Of a stretch of 64,000 nt of DNA, positions 42,663 through 52,187 are shown in pieces. The translations under genes were made by a program, and so were the position numbers. Source of the DNA: an uncultured Sphingomonas sp. (GTDB lineage: Bacteria > Pseudomonadota > Alphaproteobacteria > Sphingomonadales > Sphingomonadaceae); contig NZ_CAJYQD010000039.1 in assembly GCF_913776855.1 (NCBI RefSeq), forward strand, positions 62,001 to 126,000. Reading direction: 5' to 3'. Below the pieces are notes generated by a model, which worked only from the letters and a program-made list of their open reading frames with translations, made no database searches and was not told the origin of the DNA. Positions within the stretch are counted from its first letter, which is position 1. Every line of letters starts with the position of its first letter.

Positions 42663-44324
42663 CTACATGTTCGGATAATTCGGTCCTCCGCCGCCTTCCG
42701 GCACGACCCAGTTGATGTTCTGCGTCGGGTCCTTGATGTCGCATGTCTTGCAGTGGACGCAGTTCTGCGCGTTGATGACGAACTTCGGCGCGTCGGTTTC
42801 TGCCCCCACGATCTCATATACGCCCGCCGGGCAGTATCGTTGCGCAGGTTCGTCATAGAGCGGCAGGTCGTATGCGACCGGGACGTCGGGGTCCTTCAAC
42901 GTCAGGTGGACCGGCTGATCCTCCTCATGGTTGGTATTCGACAGGAACACCGAGGACAGCCGGTCGAAGCTCAATACGCCATCGGGCTTGGGATAGGCGA
43001 TCGGCTTCACCTGATCCTTGCGCCACAGGCTTTCGTGATCGGGATGGTGGCCGAGCGTGAAGGGCATCCGGATGCCCCAATGTTCCGCCCACATCGTCGC
43101 ATTGGCGATGCCCGACCCGACGAAATCGCCATATTTCTTGACCAGCGGCACGACGTTGCGGACCGTGCGCAGTTCCTCATAGACCCAGCTTGCTTCATAC
43201 GCAGCGGTATAGGCGGTGAGTTCATCGCCCGAACGGCCGTCGCGCACGGCGGCAAAAGCGGCCTCGGCGGCCATCATGCCGGACTTCATCGCGGTATGGA
43301 TGCCCTTGATCCGCGGCACGTTCAGGAAGCCCGCCGAACAGCCGACCAGCACGCCGCCGGGGAAGGTCAGCTTCGGCACCGACTGCCACCCGCCGTCGTT
43401 GATCGCGCGCGCACCGTACGACACGCGCTTGCCGCCCTTCAGGATCGCGGCGATCGCCGGGTGCGTCTTCCAACGCTGCATTTCCTGGAACGGCGACAGA
43501 TAGGGGTTGGAATAGTTCAGCCAGGTGACGAAGCCCAGTGCCACCTGTCCGTTCGCCTGATGATACAGGAACCCGCCGCCATTGCTTCCGCGCGTTTCGC
43601 TGAGCGGCCAGCCCTGGGTATGGATCACGCGGCCAGGAACGTGGTTTTCCGCCGGGATGTCCCAGAGTTCCTTGATGCCGAGGCCATAGACCTGCGGCTG
43701 GCTGTCCTTCGCCAGGTCGAAGGTGCGGATGATCTGTTTCGACAGATGCCCGCGCACCCCTTCGGCAAAGAAGGTGTATTTGGCGTGGAGTTCGAGGCCC
43801 GGCTGCCAGTCGGGCTTGCGCGTGCCGTCGCGGGCAATGCCCATGTCGCCGGTCGCGACGCCCTTCACCGAACCGTCCTCATGATAGAGGACTTCCGCCG
43901 CCGCGAAGCCGGGGAAAATCTCGACTCCCAGCCCCTCGGCCTGTTCGGCCAGCCAGCGGCACATATTGCCGAGCGAGCCGGTATAGGTGCCCTTGTTCTG
44001 CATGAACGGCGGCAGGATGCGGTGCGATACCTCGCTGCTGCCGGTTTCCGACAACAGCCAGTGATGATTCTCGGTCACCGGCACTTCCGCCATCGGGCAG
44101 CCCAGGTCACGCCATTCGGGCAGCAGCTCGTCCATCGCGCGCGGATCGAACACCGCGCCCGACAGGATGTGGGCGCCGACCTCCGACCCCTTTTCCAGCA
44201 CGCAGACCGCCAGTTCCTCGCCGCTGTCGGCCGCCATCTGCTTCAGCCGGATCGCCGCGGACAGGCCGGCCGGCCCCGCGCCGACGATCACGACGTCATA
44301 GGGCATCGATTCCCGTTCGCTCAT
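42663..44324 (-). CDS. Electron transfer flavoprotein-ubiquinone oxidoreductase
   Basis: 553 residues from the ATG at 44324 (44327 is possible; GAGGAA precedes). ETF-QO passes electrons from acyl-CoA dehydrogenases via ETF to ubiquinone at the inner membrane. The FAD motif DVVIVGAGPAGLSAAIRL begins at residue 10; KGTYTGSLGNMCRWL and GFLNVPRIKGIHTAMKSGMMAAE are conserved ETF-QO segments. The C-terminal [4Fe-4S] domain has CPAGVYE and CVHCKTCDIKDPTQNINWVVPEGGGGP. It fits the fatty-acyl and propionyl-CoA metabolism encoded elsewhere in the window. Confidence 0.96.
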   Translation of the reverse strand: MSERESMPYDVVIVGAGPAGLSAAIRLKQMAADSGEELAVCVLEKGSEVGAHILSGAVFDPRAMDELLPEWRDLGCPMAEVPVTENHHWLLSETGSSEVSHRILPPFMQNKGTYTGSLGNMCRWLAEQAEGLGVEIFPGFAAAEVLYHEDGSVKGVATGDMGIARDGTRKPDWQPGLELHAKYTFFAEGVRGHLSKQIIRTFDLAKDSQPQVYGLGIKELWDIPAENHVPGRVIHTQGWPLSETRGSNGGGFLYHQANGQVALGFVTWLNYSNPYLSPFQEMQRWKTHPAIAAILKGGKRVSYGARAINDGGWQSVPKLTFPGGVLVGCSAGFLNVPRIKGIHTAMKSGMMAAEAAFAAVRDGRSGDELTAYTAAYEASWVYEELRTVRNVVPLVKKYGDFVGSGIANATMWAEHWGIRMPFTLGHHPDHESLWRKDQVKPIAYPKPDGVLSFDRLSSVFLSNTNHEEDQPVHLTLKDPDVPVAYDLPLYDEPAQRYCPAGVYEIVGAETDAPKFVINAQNCVHCKTCDIKDPTQNINWVVPEGGGGPNYPNM

Positions 44325-44439
44325 CATTTCTTCCTCTGCGGGCCAGCCGCCCCATGTCGTCGCGTGACGGCCACGCCCTGTCCTTGCCAACGATTTGGGC
44401 AGATTGACGGGGAGGTCAACCCAGTGCCTTAAGGGCGAC

Positions 44440-45156
44440 ATGGGGGCGGACCAACATATTCAGTGGCATGAAGCGGCGGCCAGCGCGCTGGAATGGTGGA
44501 GCGACGCCGGCGTCGACACGCTGGTCGAGGACGAACTGCGTGACTGGTTCGCGGCCCCCGCGCCTGCCCCCCGCCCGCTTGCCGTAACGTCTGCGCCCGC
44601 CGCCGACCTGCCGCCCGACACGCTCGACGCCTTTGTCGCATGGCGGATGGGCGCTGCAGCGCCGGAGGCCGGATGGAACGCCACGCGCGTGCCGGTGTCC
44701 CCACAAAAAAATCCGTCGCTGATGATCCTGACCGACCTGCCCGAGGCGGACGATTCGGTGGAGAATGGCTGGATGACCGGCCCGGTCGGCGTTCTGCTCG
44801 ACCGGATGCTGGCGGCGATCGGGGAAGTGCGCGAAAGCGTCGTCATCGCCGGCATCGCCCATGCCCGAACATCGACCGGCCGGATACCTGCGGAGGCGCA
44901 GGCGACGCTGGACGACCTTGCCCGCCGCCTCGTCACGCTGGTCGCGCCGCAGCGGCTGCTGCTGTTCGGCGCAGAGCCGTGCCGCGCCATGCTCGGCGTT
45001 GACGGCCAGCGCGGCGGTTTACGCACCCTTAACCATGACGGCATAGCCTGTCCCACGATCGCCACGTTCCACCCGCGCTTCCTGTTGGAGCGGCCCCTGG
45101 CCAAGGCGGAGACATGGCGGCACCTGCAGTTGCTTATCAGGGAACCGACCGCGTGA
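44440..45156 (+). CDS. Uracil-DNA glycosylase-like protein without the usual family motifs
   Basis: 238 residues from ATG at 44440 with AAGGG upstream. The overall pattern resembles the UDG superfamily: a strand with a residue set PSLMILTDLPEADDS near 95, a middle LLDRMLAAIG helix, LLLFGAEPCRAMLG near 175, and FHPRFLLERP near 212 in place of the HPS motif. The GEAPG-like motif of family 4 and its four cluster cysteines are missing, so it may lack the iron-sulfur cluster and even glycosylase activity. It overlaps the transglycosylase gene (GTGA), is divergent from ETF-QO, and is common next to such genes in this bacterial group as far as I recall. Confidence 0.62.
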   Translation: MGADQHIQWHEAAASALEWWSDAGVDTLVEDELRDWFAAPAPAPRPLAVTSAPAADLPPDTLDAFVAWRMGAAAPEAGWNATRVPVSPQKNPSLMILTDLPEADDSVENGWMTGPVGVLLDRMLAAIGEVRESVVIAGIAHARTSTGRIPAEAQATLDDLARRLVTLVAPQRLLLFGAEPCRAMLGVDGQRGGLRTLNHDGIACPTIATFHPRFLLERPLAKAETWRHLQLLIREPTA

Positions 45157-46928
45157 AGCTCAACCCACTCGTGTTCGCGGCGCTGCTATTGCCCGCCCTT
45201 CCCACCACCGCCCATGCCGATGATTCGCCGACCCACGGCACGGCCATCTCCGTCGCCGAAGCGCGCGTCCCCCCGCAATTATCGCCCGAGGATCGCGACG
45301 CCTATACCCAGGTCTTCGCCGCGATCCGTGGGCAGCGCTGGGCCGATGCCCAGCTCAGGCTCGACGCGATGAAGCCGGGACCCCTCCATGCCGTCGCCCG
45401 CGCCGAACTCTATACCGCCAAGGGATCGCCCAAGGTCGAGCTGCCGCAGCTGATGGCGGTACTGGGCGAAGCGCCCGACCTGCCCCAGGCGCCGGACCTT
45501 GCCCGCATCGCAAAGCTGCGCGGGGCGACCGCCCTGCCCGAGTTGCCGACGCCGCAGCGGCTGGTGTGGTTCGATGCCGCCCCGGTGCGTGTCCGGGCGA
45601 AGGCCGCGCGCAGCGATGCCGCCGCCGCACAGCTGCTCGACGCGATGAAGCCCTATGTGAAGGCCGATGACGGCGTTGCCGCCGAAGCGTTGATCGCGAC
45701 CCGCGCCGCCGACCTGACGCCCGAGGCGCTGACCGAGATGCGCGGGCGGGTCGCATGGATCTATTTCGTGGCCGGCGACGATGCCAATGCCCGCCGCCTC
45801 GCCGCCGTCGCGCAGCAGGGCGAAGGCGACTGGACCGCGCAGGCCGACTGGACGCAGGGGCTTGCCGCGTGGCGGCAGCAGGACTGCGCGGCGGCACAGG
45901 CTGCTTTCGCCAGCGTCGCGCAGCGCGCCGGCGATACCGAACTGCGCTCGGCCGGCCTCTATTGGGCGACGCGTGCCGATATCGCCTGCGGCCGCCCCGA
46001 CCTGGTACAGGCGCGGCTGCAGACCGCCGCGCAATATGGTGAAACCTATTACGGGCTGCTTGCCCGGCAGGCGCTGGGCCTGGTCGAGGGGGCCGATGCC
46101 GGCGCCCGCGCTCCGGTAACCGACGACTGGCGTGCGCTGGAGCGACGGTCGAACGTCAAGGTCGCCGCCGCCCTGACCGAGATCGGCGAAGGCGCGCTGG
46201 CCGACAAGCTGCTGCGCCACCAGGCGCGGATCGGCGGCGCGGGGGATTATGCCGCGCTGACCCGGCTGTGCGGCAATCTGAACCTGCCCGCGACACAGCT
46301 GTGGCTGTCGCACAATGGGCCGCAGGGCGCGCGTCCGCTGGTCGAGGCACGCTATCCCGCGCCCGACTGGACGCCGGACGGTGGCTGGCGCGTCGACAAG
46401 GCGCTGGTGTTCGCCCACACGCTGCAGGAATCGCGCTTCGACGCCGGTGTGGTCAGTCCGGCGGGTGCGACCGGCCTGATGCAGATCCGCCCCGGCGCGC
46501 TGACCGATTATGCGCGCGCGCATGGCCTGAACCTCGAAAAATCAGCGCTGTCCAAGCCGCAGGTGAACATGGCGGTCGGCCAGAGCTATCTGGAGCAGTT
46601 GCGCGACCGGCCGTTCACCGGCGGCCTGCTGCCCAAGGTCATCGCCGCCTATAACGCCGGACCGACCCCGGTCGAAGCGTGGAACGTCCAGCTGAAGGAC
46701 GGCGGCGACCCGCTGCTCTACATCGAATCGATCCCCTATTGGGAAACGCGCGGCTACGTGATGACCGTGCTGCGCAACTATTGGATGTATGAGAAGCAGG
46801 CGGGCAAGGCGTCGGCGAGCCGCGCCGCGCTGGCGCAGGGGATGTGGCCGAAATTCCCCGGCCTGCCCGGTGCCGCCGCCGTGCGCGTGAAGGGTGCGGG
46901 GCAGACGCGGGTGGCCGATGCCAATTGA
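45153..46928 (+). CDS. slt: Soluble lytic murein transglycosylase
   Basis: 591 residues from GTG at 45153, overlapping the preceding stop. The signal peptide [20 protein letters not shown] targets the periplasm. A long alpha-helical superhelix domain (about 50-400) precedes the catalytic domain, which has [29 protein letters not shown] with the catalytic Glu near 430 and [14 protein letters not shown] near 500. Slt-type enzymes cleave the MurNAc-GlcNAc bond, forming 1,6-anhydroMurNAc. The domain layout matches Slt70 rather than the membrane-bound Mlt enzymes. Confidence 0.93.
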   Translation: MKLNPLVFAALLLPALPTTAHADDSPTHGTAISVAEARVPPQLSPEDRDAYTQVFAAIRGQRWADAQLRLDAMKPGPLHAVARAELYTAKGSPKVELPQLMAVLGEAPDLPQAPDLARIAKLRGATALPELPTPQRLVWFDAAPVRVRAKAARSDAAAAQLLDAMKPYVKADDGVAAEALIATRAADLTPEALTEMRGRVAWIYFVAGDDANARRLAAVAQQGEGDWTAQADWTQGLAAWRQQDCAAAQAAFASVAQRAGDTELRSAGLYWATRADIACGRPDLVQARLQTAAQYGETYYGLLARQALGLVEGADAGARAPVTDDWRALERRSNVKVAAALTEIGEGALADKLLRHQARIGGAGDYAALTRLCGNLNLPATQLWLSHNGPQGARPLVEARYPAPDWTPDGGWRVDKALVFAHTLQESRFDAGVVSPAGATGLMQIRPGALTDYARAHGLNLEKSALSKPQVNMAVGQSYLEQLRDRPFTGGLLPKVIAAYNAGPTPVEAWNVQLKDGGDPLLYIESIPYWETRGYVMTVLRNYWMYEKQAGKASASRAALAQGMWPKFPGLPGAAAVRVKGAGQTRVADAN

Positions 46929-47445
46929 CGACAGCCGGCCGTTCGTGGCCGTTCGGATCGCAGTGCTGACGGTATCGGACACGCGCGGGCTGGCGGAGGA
47001 TCGTTCGGGCGACACGCTGGTCGCCCGACTGGAGGATGCCGGCCATATCCTGGCCGACCGGGCGATCGTACGCGACGACATCGATGTCATCGTCGCGCGG
47101 CTGCACGGCTGGATCGACGATGACAGGATCGATTGCGTCATCACCACCGGGGGCACCGGCGTCACCGGGCGCGACGTGACCCCCGAAGCGATCGAGCGGG
47201 TCGCGACCAAGCTGATCCCCGGATTCGGCGAACTGTTCCGCTGGCAAAGCTATGCCAAGATCGGCACCTCCACCATCCAGTCGCGCGCCACCGCCTGCGT
47301 CGCGCGGGGCACCTATATCTTTGCCCTGCCCGGATCGACCGGCGCGGTGAAGGACGGGTGGGACGGCATCCTGCGGGAACAGCTCGACATCCGCCACCGC
47401 CCCTGCAACTTCGTCGAGCTGATGCCGCGCCTGCTGGAGCGGTAA
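46918..47445 (+). CDS. moaB: Molybdenum cofactor biosynthesis protein B
   Basis: 175 residues from ATG at 46918, overlapping the slt end by 11 bases. The MoaB/MogA fold is shown by [18 protein letters not shown] near residue 15, [18 protein letters not shown] near 77 and [18 protein letters not shown] near 140. MoaB-type proteins adenylylate molybdopterin or act in an equivalent step. The presence of a 2Fe-2S molybdoenzyme subunit at 11 kb is consistent with molybdenum use by this organism, but no other moa gene is next to it. Confidence 0.93.
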   Translation: MPIDDSRPFVAVRIAVLTVSDTRGLAEDRSGDTLVARLEDAGHILADRAIVRDDIDVIVARLHGWIDDDRIDCVITTGGTGVTGRDVTPEAIERVATKLIPGFGELFRWQSYAKIGTSTIQSRATACVARGTYIFALPGSTGAVKDGWDGILREQLDIRHRPCNFVELMPRLLER

Positions 47446-47499
47446 CGGCGGGCTGAAGCGGACAGTTGCCGCGAATGGATCGCCTGCCCTGCCCTGAGC

Positions 47500-47988
47500 C
47501 TATTTCCTTGCCGGTTTCGCCTTTGCCGCCTCACGCTTCGCGTCGAGAAACTTGGCGAAATCGCTGTCCATCTCGGCATACCAATCGACCAGGTCGGCGA
47601 ACTGCGCCTGCGTCATGCCGCCGACAGCCGTGGCATCGAGGAACTCGCGCAGGTCGCCATCCGAATCGACGCCGACTTTCAGGAACCGCTTCGTAGCGTT
47701 CCATTCATTGGTCAGTGCGGCGGTATAGAGCGGGTCCTTCTTGTACCACGACGCGAACTGGAAGGAACCACAGTCCTTCAGCCCTTCGCAGCCATAGAAT
47801 TCGATCGTGAAAGACCCGCCATTGACGCCACTCAGGATATACGGCTCGCCCGCCTTGTTGATCTTCAACTCGGCCTTGTAGCCCGCCGCCTGCAAGGCGG
47901 TGACGACGTTGCCGGGCTGCCGCAGGTCCAGCACGGGGCCCTCGGGCGCGGCCAGTGCCACAGCTGCCCAGATCAATGCTCCGATCAT
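47500..47988 (-). CDS. Exported YbjN-domain protein
   Basis: 162 residues. IGALIWAAVALAAPEGP is a short signal peptide. The rest matches the YbjN (DUF1790) pattern: VVTALQAAGYKAELKINKAGEPYILSGVNGG, then FYGCEGLKDCGSFQFASWYKK with a Cys pair, and NEWNATKRFLKVGVDSDGDLREFLDATAVGGMT. The C-terminus is Lys/Ala-rich. YbjN proteins resemble type III secretion chaperones in fold; their role in alphaproteobacteria is unknown. It is convergent with moaB across 54 bp. Confidence 0.85.
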   Translation of the reverse strand: MIGALIWAAVALAAPEGPVLDLRQPGNVVTALQAAGYKAELKINKAGEPYILSGVNGGSFTIEFYGCEGLKDCGSFQFASWYKKDPLYTAALTNEWNATKRFLKVGVDSDGDLREFLDATAVGGMTQAQFADLVDWYAEMDSDFAKFLDAKREAAKAKPARK

Positions 47989-48048
47989 CGATAGCCCCCC
48001 TGATTACCCCGCCAGGAACCTATCGCCGCTCCGGGGCAGCCGACAAGG

Positions 48049-48378
48049 TCATTCCGCGACCATCGCTGCCAGCACATGTCCGTCAGGATCGCGGAAATGG
48101 AACCGCCGGCCGCCGGGAAAGGCGAAGATTGGCTGGACGACGGTACCCCCCGCCGCCTCGACCGCAGCCTGTGTCGCCTCCAGATCGTCGACCTCGATCA
48201 CCGGCAGCAGCGTCGTGAGCGCGGTGTCGGCGTCCAGCCCCAGATCGGTATCGCCCGTCGTCGTCGCGGCATAGTCCGGACCATAGTCGGTGAACGCCCA
48301 CCCCATCACCGACGCATAGAATGACTTTGCCGGTTCCGTCGCCGTGACCGGCAGTTCCAGATAGTTCAGCCGCGCCAT
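48049..48378 (-). CDS. VOC (glyoxalase/bleomycin-resistance) family protein
   Basis: 109 residues from ATG at 48378 with a strong GGGAGG 7 bases upstream. It is a single VOC module pair: LNYLELPVTATEPAKSFYASVMGW, DTALTTLLPVIEVDDLEATQAAVEAAGGTVVQP, and the closing FRDPDGHVLAAM. The first metal-ligand His usual in glyoxalases is absent from the opening strand, and the last strand has GHVLAAM where the ligand Glu would be. Activity is therefore unclear. It is divergent from the radical SAM gene across 53 bp. Confidence 0.85.
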   Translation of the reverse strand: MARLNYLELPVTATEPAKSFYASVMGWAFTDYGPDYAATTTGDTDLGLDADTALTTLLPVIEVDDLEATQAAVEAAGGTVVQPIFAFPGGRRFHFRDPDGHVLAAMVAE

Positions 48379-48431
48379 ATCGCCTCCCTGATGTTCTTGC
48401 TTCGTTCTGAACGATTCGATAGCGTAGGGCA

Positions 48432-49502
48432 ATGCGAAATCTTCCTGCCAGAGGAGCGACGACCAACGTCACGAGCAACCGCTTCGCGCTGCCTGCGCAG
48501 GAGGCGGATGGCGACTGGCTCGACTGGCGAGAGACGGTCGATGGCGCGGAACCGGTGCTGCGTACCAGCGTGGCGATCGAACGGCCGCGCACGATCCTGT
48601 CGCGCAATGCCTCACCCGACATCCCGTTCGACCGCAGCATCAATCCGTATCGCGGCTGCGAGCATGGCTGCATCTATTGTTTCGCGCGGCCGACCCATGC
48701 CTTTCACGACCTGTCGCCGGGGCTGGATTTCGAGACGAAGCTGTTCGCTAAGCGCGATGCGGCGGTGCTCTTGCGCGCGGAGCTGGCGAAACCCGGTTAT
48801 ATCGCGAAGCCGGTCGCGATGGGGACCAACACCGATCCCTATCAGCCGATCGAGCGCGACTGGCGGATCACGCGCGATTGTATCGGCGTACTCGCGGAAA
48901 CGAACCACCCGCTGACGATCACCACCAAGTCCGACCGGGTCGTGCGCGACATCGACCTGCTGGTGCCGATGGCGGCGAAGGGGCTGGTCAGCGTCACCCT
49001 GTCGGTGACGTCGCTCGATCCGATGATCGCCCGCACGCTGGAGCCGCGCGCGCCGCATCCGGAAAAGCGGCTCGCTGCGGTGGCGGCGCTGGCGGCGGCG
49101 GGGGTGCCGGTGTTCGTGTCGATCTCTCCGGTGATTCCGGCGATCACCGACCATGAGGTCGAACGGCTGATCGAACGAGCGGCCGAGGCCGGGGCGCGGG
49201 GCGCCTATTTCCTGCCGGTGCGCCTGCCGTATGAAGTCGCCCCGCTGTTTCGCGCATGGCTGGAAGCCTATTTCCCCGAGCGGGCGGGCAAGGTCATGGC
49301 GATCGTCCAGTCGCTGCGCGGCGGGCGCGACAACGATCCGGCGTTTCATTCGCGGATGCGGGGGCAAGGCGTGTGGGGACAATTGCTTGCCACCCGCTTC
49401 GCAATCGCGTGCCGCCGGCACGGCCTGAACGCTGGTCATCCCCGGCTGCGCTGCGACCTGTTCCGCCCGCCCGCCGGGGCGCAGGGAGAGTTGTTCAGCT
49501 GA
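48432..49502 (+). CDS. PA0069-family radical SAM protein
   Basis: 356 residues. The cluster motif CEHGCIYC sits in NPYRGCEHGCIYCFARPTHAF near residue 78, as in spore photoproduct lyase-like proteins. MGTNTDPYQPIERDWRITR and SVTSLDPMIARTLEPRAPHPEKRLAAV are further conserved parts of the PA0069 family. The substrate is unknown; DNA-damage repair has been suggested for the SPL-like group, but this family lacks proof. No partner gene is adjacent. Confidence 0.9.
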   Translation: MRNLPARGATTNVTSNRFALPAQEADGDWLDWRETVDGAEPVLRTSVAIERPRTILSRNASPDIPFDRSINPYRGCEHGCIYCFARPTHAFHDLSPGLDFETKLFAKRDAAVLLRAELAKPGYIAKPVAMGTNTDPYQPIERDWRITRDCIGVLAETNHPLTITTKSDRVVRDIDLLVPMAAKGLVSVTLSVTSLDPMIARTLEPRAPHPEKRLAAVAALAAAGVPVFVSISPVIPAITDHEVERLIERAAEAGARGAYFLPVRLPYEVAPLFRAWLEAYFPERAGKVMAIVQSLRGGRDNDPAFHSRMRGQGVWGQLLATRFAIACRRHGLNAGHPRLRCDLFRPPAGAQGELFS

Positions 49503-49562
49503 GCGACGGAACCGTTGTCGTATCGCAACGTATTCCGACCGAGGACAAACGGGGACGAGATG

Positions 49563-50981
49563 ATGACGACACGCCTTTGGACCGCCGCGCTGCTGACTGC
49601 CGCGACGATTACCGCTCCGGTCGGCGCCCAGACCCGCGCCATTTCGCAGAGCGATCGCAATCAGGGCGCACAGGCCAATCCGCAGCTGCTCGCGCAATAT
49701 GGCGGCAAATATTCCGGGCCACAGTCCGCCTATGTCGAGCGGGTCGGCAAGAAGGTGGCGGTCCAGTCCGGCCTGTCGAACGCCAGCGGCGACTTCACCG
49801 TCGCGCTGCTCAATTCGCCGGTCGAGAACGCCTTCGCCATCCCCGGCGGCTATGTCTATATCACGCGGCAGCTTCTGGCGCTGATGAACAGCGAGGCGGA
49901 GTTGGCGGCGGTCATGGGGCATGAGGTCGGCCACGTCGCCGCGCGGCACAGCAACTCGCGCAACACCCGATCGAGCATCGGATCGATCGGCGCGGCGCTG
50001 CTGGGCGCGGTGACCGGCAGCGATCTGGTCGGGCGGATCGCCGGCGCCGGGTCACAGCTCTACACCCTGTCGTACAGCCGCAATCAGGAATATCAGGCCG
50101 ATCAGTTCGGCGTGCGCTACGCCACCGCCGCCGGCTATGCACCGTCCGGCATGGCCGATGCGCTGATTCAGCTGAACGAGGCGCAGGCATTGGCCGCGCA
50201 GACCAGCGGGCGTGGCGGCAATGCCGTCCCGACATGGATGAGTACCCATCCCAACGGTGCCGACCGGGTAAAGCGCGCCCGCGCGCTCGCGCAGCAGGCG
50301 GGTGGTGCCACGACTCAGCCGGCGCAGGACACGACCTATCTGCGGATGCTCGACGGGCTGCGCTATGACGACGATCCCGCGCAGGGGGTGATCGACGGGT
50401 CAACCTTCAAGCATCCCGGCCTGCGCGTCCGCTTCACCGCGCCCACCGGCTATGCTCTGCAGAACGGCACGGACGCGGTGACGATCGCGGGCCAGGGCGG
50501 ACAGGCCGAGTTCCGCATGGGGCCGGCAGGCGATCCCGCCAGCGTCGTGCGGCAGCGGCTGGCGGCACTGGGCGCGCAGAACGCGCCGGAGCCGCAGACG
50601 ACGCGAATCAACGGCACCGACGCGGCGATCGCGACGGTCCGCGCCAATGCCAACAACCAGGCGGTCGACTTGACCATCGTCGCCTACCGCTACCCCTCGG
50701 CCACCTATTATTTCCAGATCGTCACTCCGGCCGGGCGTGGTGTGGGACCGTTCGAACCGCTGCTCGACAGCTTCGGCACGCTGACCCAGGCCGAGGCGAA
50801 CGCGATCACCGGCAAGCGCATCCGCATCGTGACGGTAAAGGCCGGCGACACGATCGATTCACTCGCCCGCCAGATGGCCTATTCCGATTTCCAGCGGGAC
50901 CGGTTCCTGACGTTGAACGGGATGGAAGACGGCGCGCGGCTGGTGCCGGGGCAGCTGGTGAAGCTGGTGGTGCGCGGCTGA
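49563..50981 (+). CDS. Exported M48 metalloprotease with a LysM-like C-terminus
   Basis: 472 residues from ATG at 49563 (49560 possible; GGGGACGAG precedes). TTRLWTAALLTAATITAPVGAQ is a signal peptide. The M48 domain has AAVMGHEVGHVAARHS near residue 118 (HEXXH zinc site) and NQEYQADQFGVRYA near 178 with the third ligand Glu. The middle holds a non-catalytic domain of about 120 residues, and the last 55 residues (RIVTVKAGDTIDSLARQMAY...GQLVKLVV) resemble a LysM fold for glycan binding. It is likely a periplasmic protease acting on envelope proteins, similar in outline to BepA/YfgC or LoiP. Confidence 0.92.
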   Translation: MTTRLWTAALLTAATITAPVGAQTRAISQSDRNQGAQANPQLLAQYGGKYSGPQSAYVERVGKKVAVQSGLSNASGDFTVALLNSPVENAFAIPGGYVYITRQLLALMNSEAELAAVMGHEVGHVAARHSNSRNTRSSIGSIGAALLGAVTGSDLVGRIAGAGSQLYTLSYSRNQEYQADQFGVRYATAAGYAPSGMADALIQLNEAQALAAQTSGRGGNAVPTWMSTHPNGADRVKRARALAQQAGGATTQPAQDTTYLRMLDGLRYDDDPAQGVIDGSTFKHPGLRVRFTAPTGYALQNGTDAVTIAGQGGQAEFRMGPAGDPASVVRQRLAALGAQNAPEPQTTRINGTDAAIATVRANANNQAVDLTIVAYRYPSATYYFQIVTPAGRGVGPFEPLLDSFGTLTQAEANAITGKRIRIVTVKAGDTIDSLARQMAYSDFQRDRFLTLNGMEDGARLVPGQLVKLVVRG

Positions 50982-51020
50982 CCCCTTTCCGCCGCCCCTC
51001 TGCCATGCGAAGGGCGGCGG

Positions 51021-52187
51021 ATGGCCAGTCATGACGTCATCATCCTCGGCGCGGGCGGTGCAGGGTTGTTCTGCGCCGGGATCGCCGCCCGGCGCGGCAG
51101 GCGCGTGGTCGTGGTCGACCATGCGCCGGAGCCGGGGCGCAAGATCGTCATCTCCGGCGGCGGACGCTGCAACTTCACCAATGTCGGGGCGACCTGGGAC
51201 CGCTATGTCTCGGCCAATCCGCAATTCGCGCGCTCGGCGCTGGGCCGCTACACCGCGCAGGATTTCATCGCACTGGTCGATGCACACGGCATCGCGTGGC
51301 ACGAGAAGACGCTCGGCCAGCTGTTCTGTGATGGATCGGCGCGACAGATCGTGGCGATGCTGCTGGACGAGGCGGCAGGTGCCGAGATCGCGCTGGGCCA
51401 GCCGATCCGCGATGTCACCCATGCCGATGCGACCTTCACCGTCGTCCATGGCGACCGCACGCTCACCGCGCCATCGCTGGTGATCGCGACCGGCGGGCCA
51501 TCGATCCCGAAGCTCGGCGCGACCGGCTTCGCCTATGACCTTGCCAAGCGGTTCGGGCTGAAACTGGTCGAGCCGCGCCCGGCGCTGGTGCCGCTGACCC
51601 TGCCGCCCGAGGACGCGCTGTTCCGCGAATTGTCGGGCGTCGCGACCGAGGTCGTGGCCGGTGCGGGCAAGGCGACGTTTCGCGAGGCGGCGCTGTTCAC
51701 CCATCGCGGCCTGTCGGGTCCGGCAATCCTGCAGGCATCGTCCTATTGGCGCCACCGCGAGCCGGTGACGATCGATTTCGTCCCCGACCGCGCCCCCGAC
51801 TGGCTGACCGAGTTGAAGCGCAGTCGCCCGCGGATCGGGCTCCGCTCTGCGCTGGGTTCGGCGCTGCCCGACCGGCTGGCCGAGGCGCTGGCGGTGAAGT
51901 TCGACTGCCCCGGCGAACTTGGCAATCAGCGCGACGCGACGCTGGCCACGATCGAGCAGCGATTGCGCGGCTGGCAATTCCATCCCAACGGCACCGAAGG
52001 CTTCGCCAAGGCCGAAGTCACCGTCGGCGGGGTCGCGACCGATGGCCTCAACCAGAAGACGATGGCGGCCAAGCACCTGCCCGGCCTACACGTCATCGGC
52101 GAGGCGGTCGATGTGACCGGCTGGCTCGGCGGCTATAATTTCCAATGGGCGTGGTCGAGCGGCTGGGCAGCGGGCCAGGCGGTGTGA
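51021..52187 (+). CDS. HI0933/BaiN-like FAD-dependent oxidoreductase
   Basis: 388 residues. The FAD motif DVIILGAGGAGLFCAGIAARRG is at the start, followed by GRKIVISGGGRCNFTN near residue 45, the family hallmark. THRGLSGPAILQASSYW near 230 and the closing GLHVIGEAVDVTGWLGGYNFQWAWSSGWAAGQA are also conserved. The reaction is unknown for most members; flavin transport or redox maintenance has been proposed. Its stop overlaps the GTG of the following glycosylase gene. Confidence 0.92.
   Translation: MASHDVIILGAGGAGLFCAGIAARRGRRVVVVDHAPEPGRKIVISGGGRCNFTNVGATWDRYVSANPQFARSALGRYTAQDFIALVDAHGIAWHEKTLGQLFCDGSARQIVAMLLDEAAGAEIALGQPIRDVTHADATFTVVHGDRTLTAPSLVIATGGPSIPKLGATGFAYDLAKRFGLKLVEPRPALVPLTLPPEDALFRELSGVATEVVAGAGKATFREAALFTHRGLSGPAILQASSYWRHREPVTIDFVPDRAPDWLTELKRSRPRIGLRSALGSALPDRLAEALAVKFDCPGELGNQRDATLATIEQRLRGWQFHPNGTEGFAKAEVTVGGVATDGLNQKTMAAKHLPGLHVIGEAVDVTGWLGGYNFQWAWSSGWAAGQAV

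Noticed and set aside
42650..42670. ATT start for the TPR protein, giving a longer signal peptide
   Set aside because: ATT initiation is very rare; GTG at 42649 has a usable Shine-Dalgarno. The choice is left open in the feature entry.
48612..49949. 445-residue minus-strand ORF
   Set aside because: Antisense of the PA0069 radical SAM gene and the M48 start; no motif and implausible composition.
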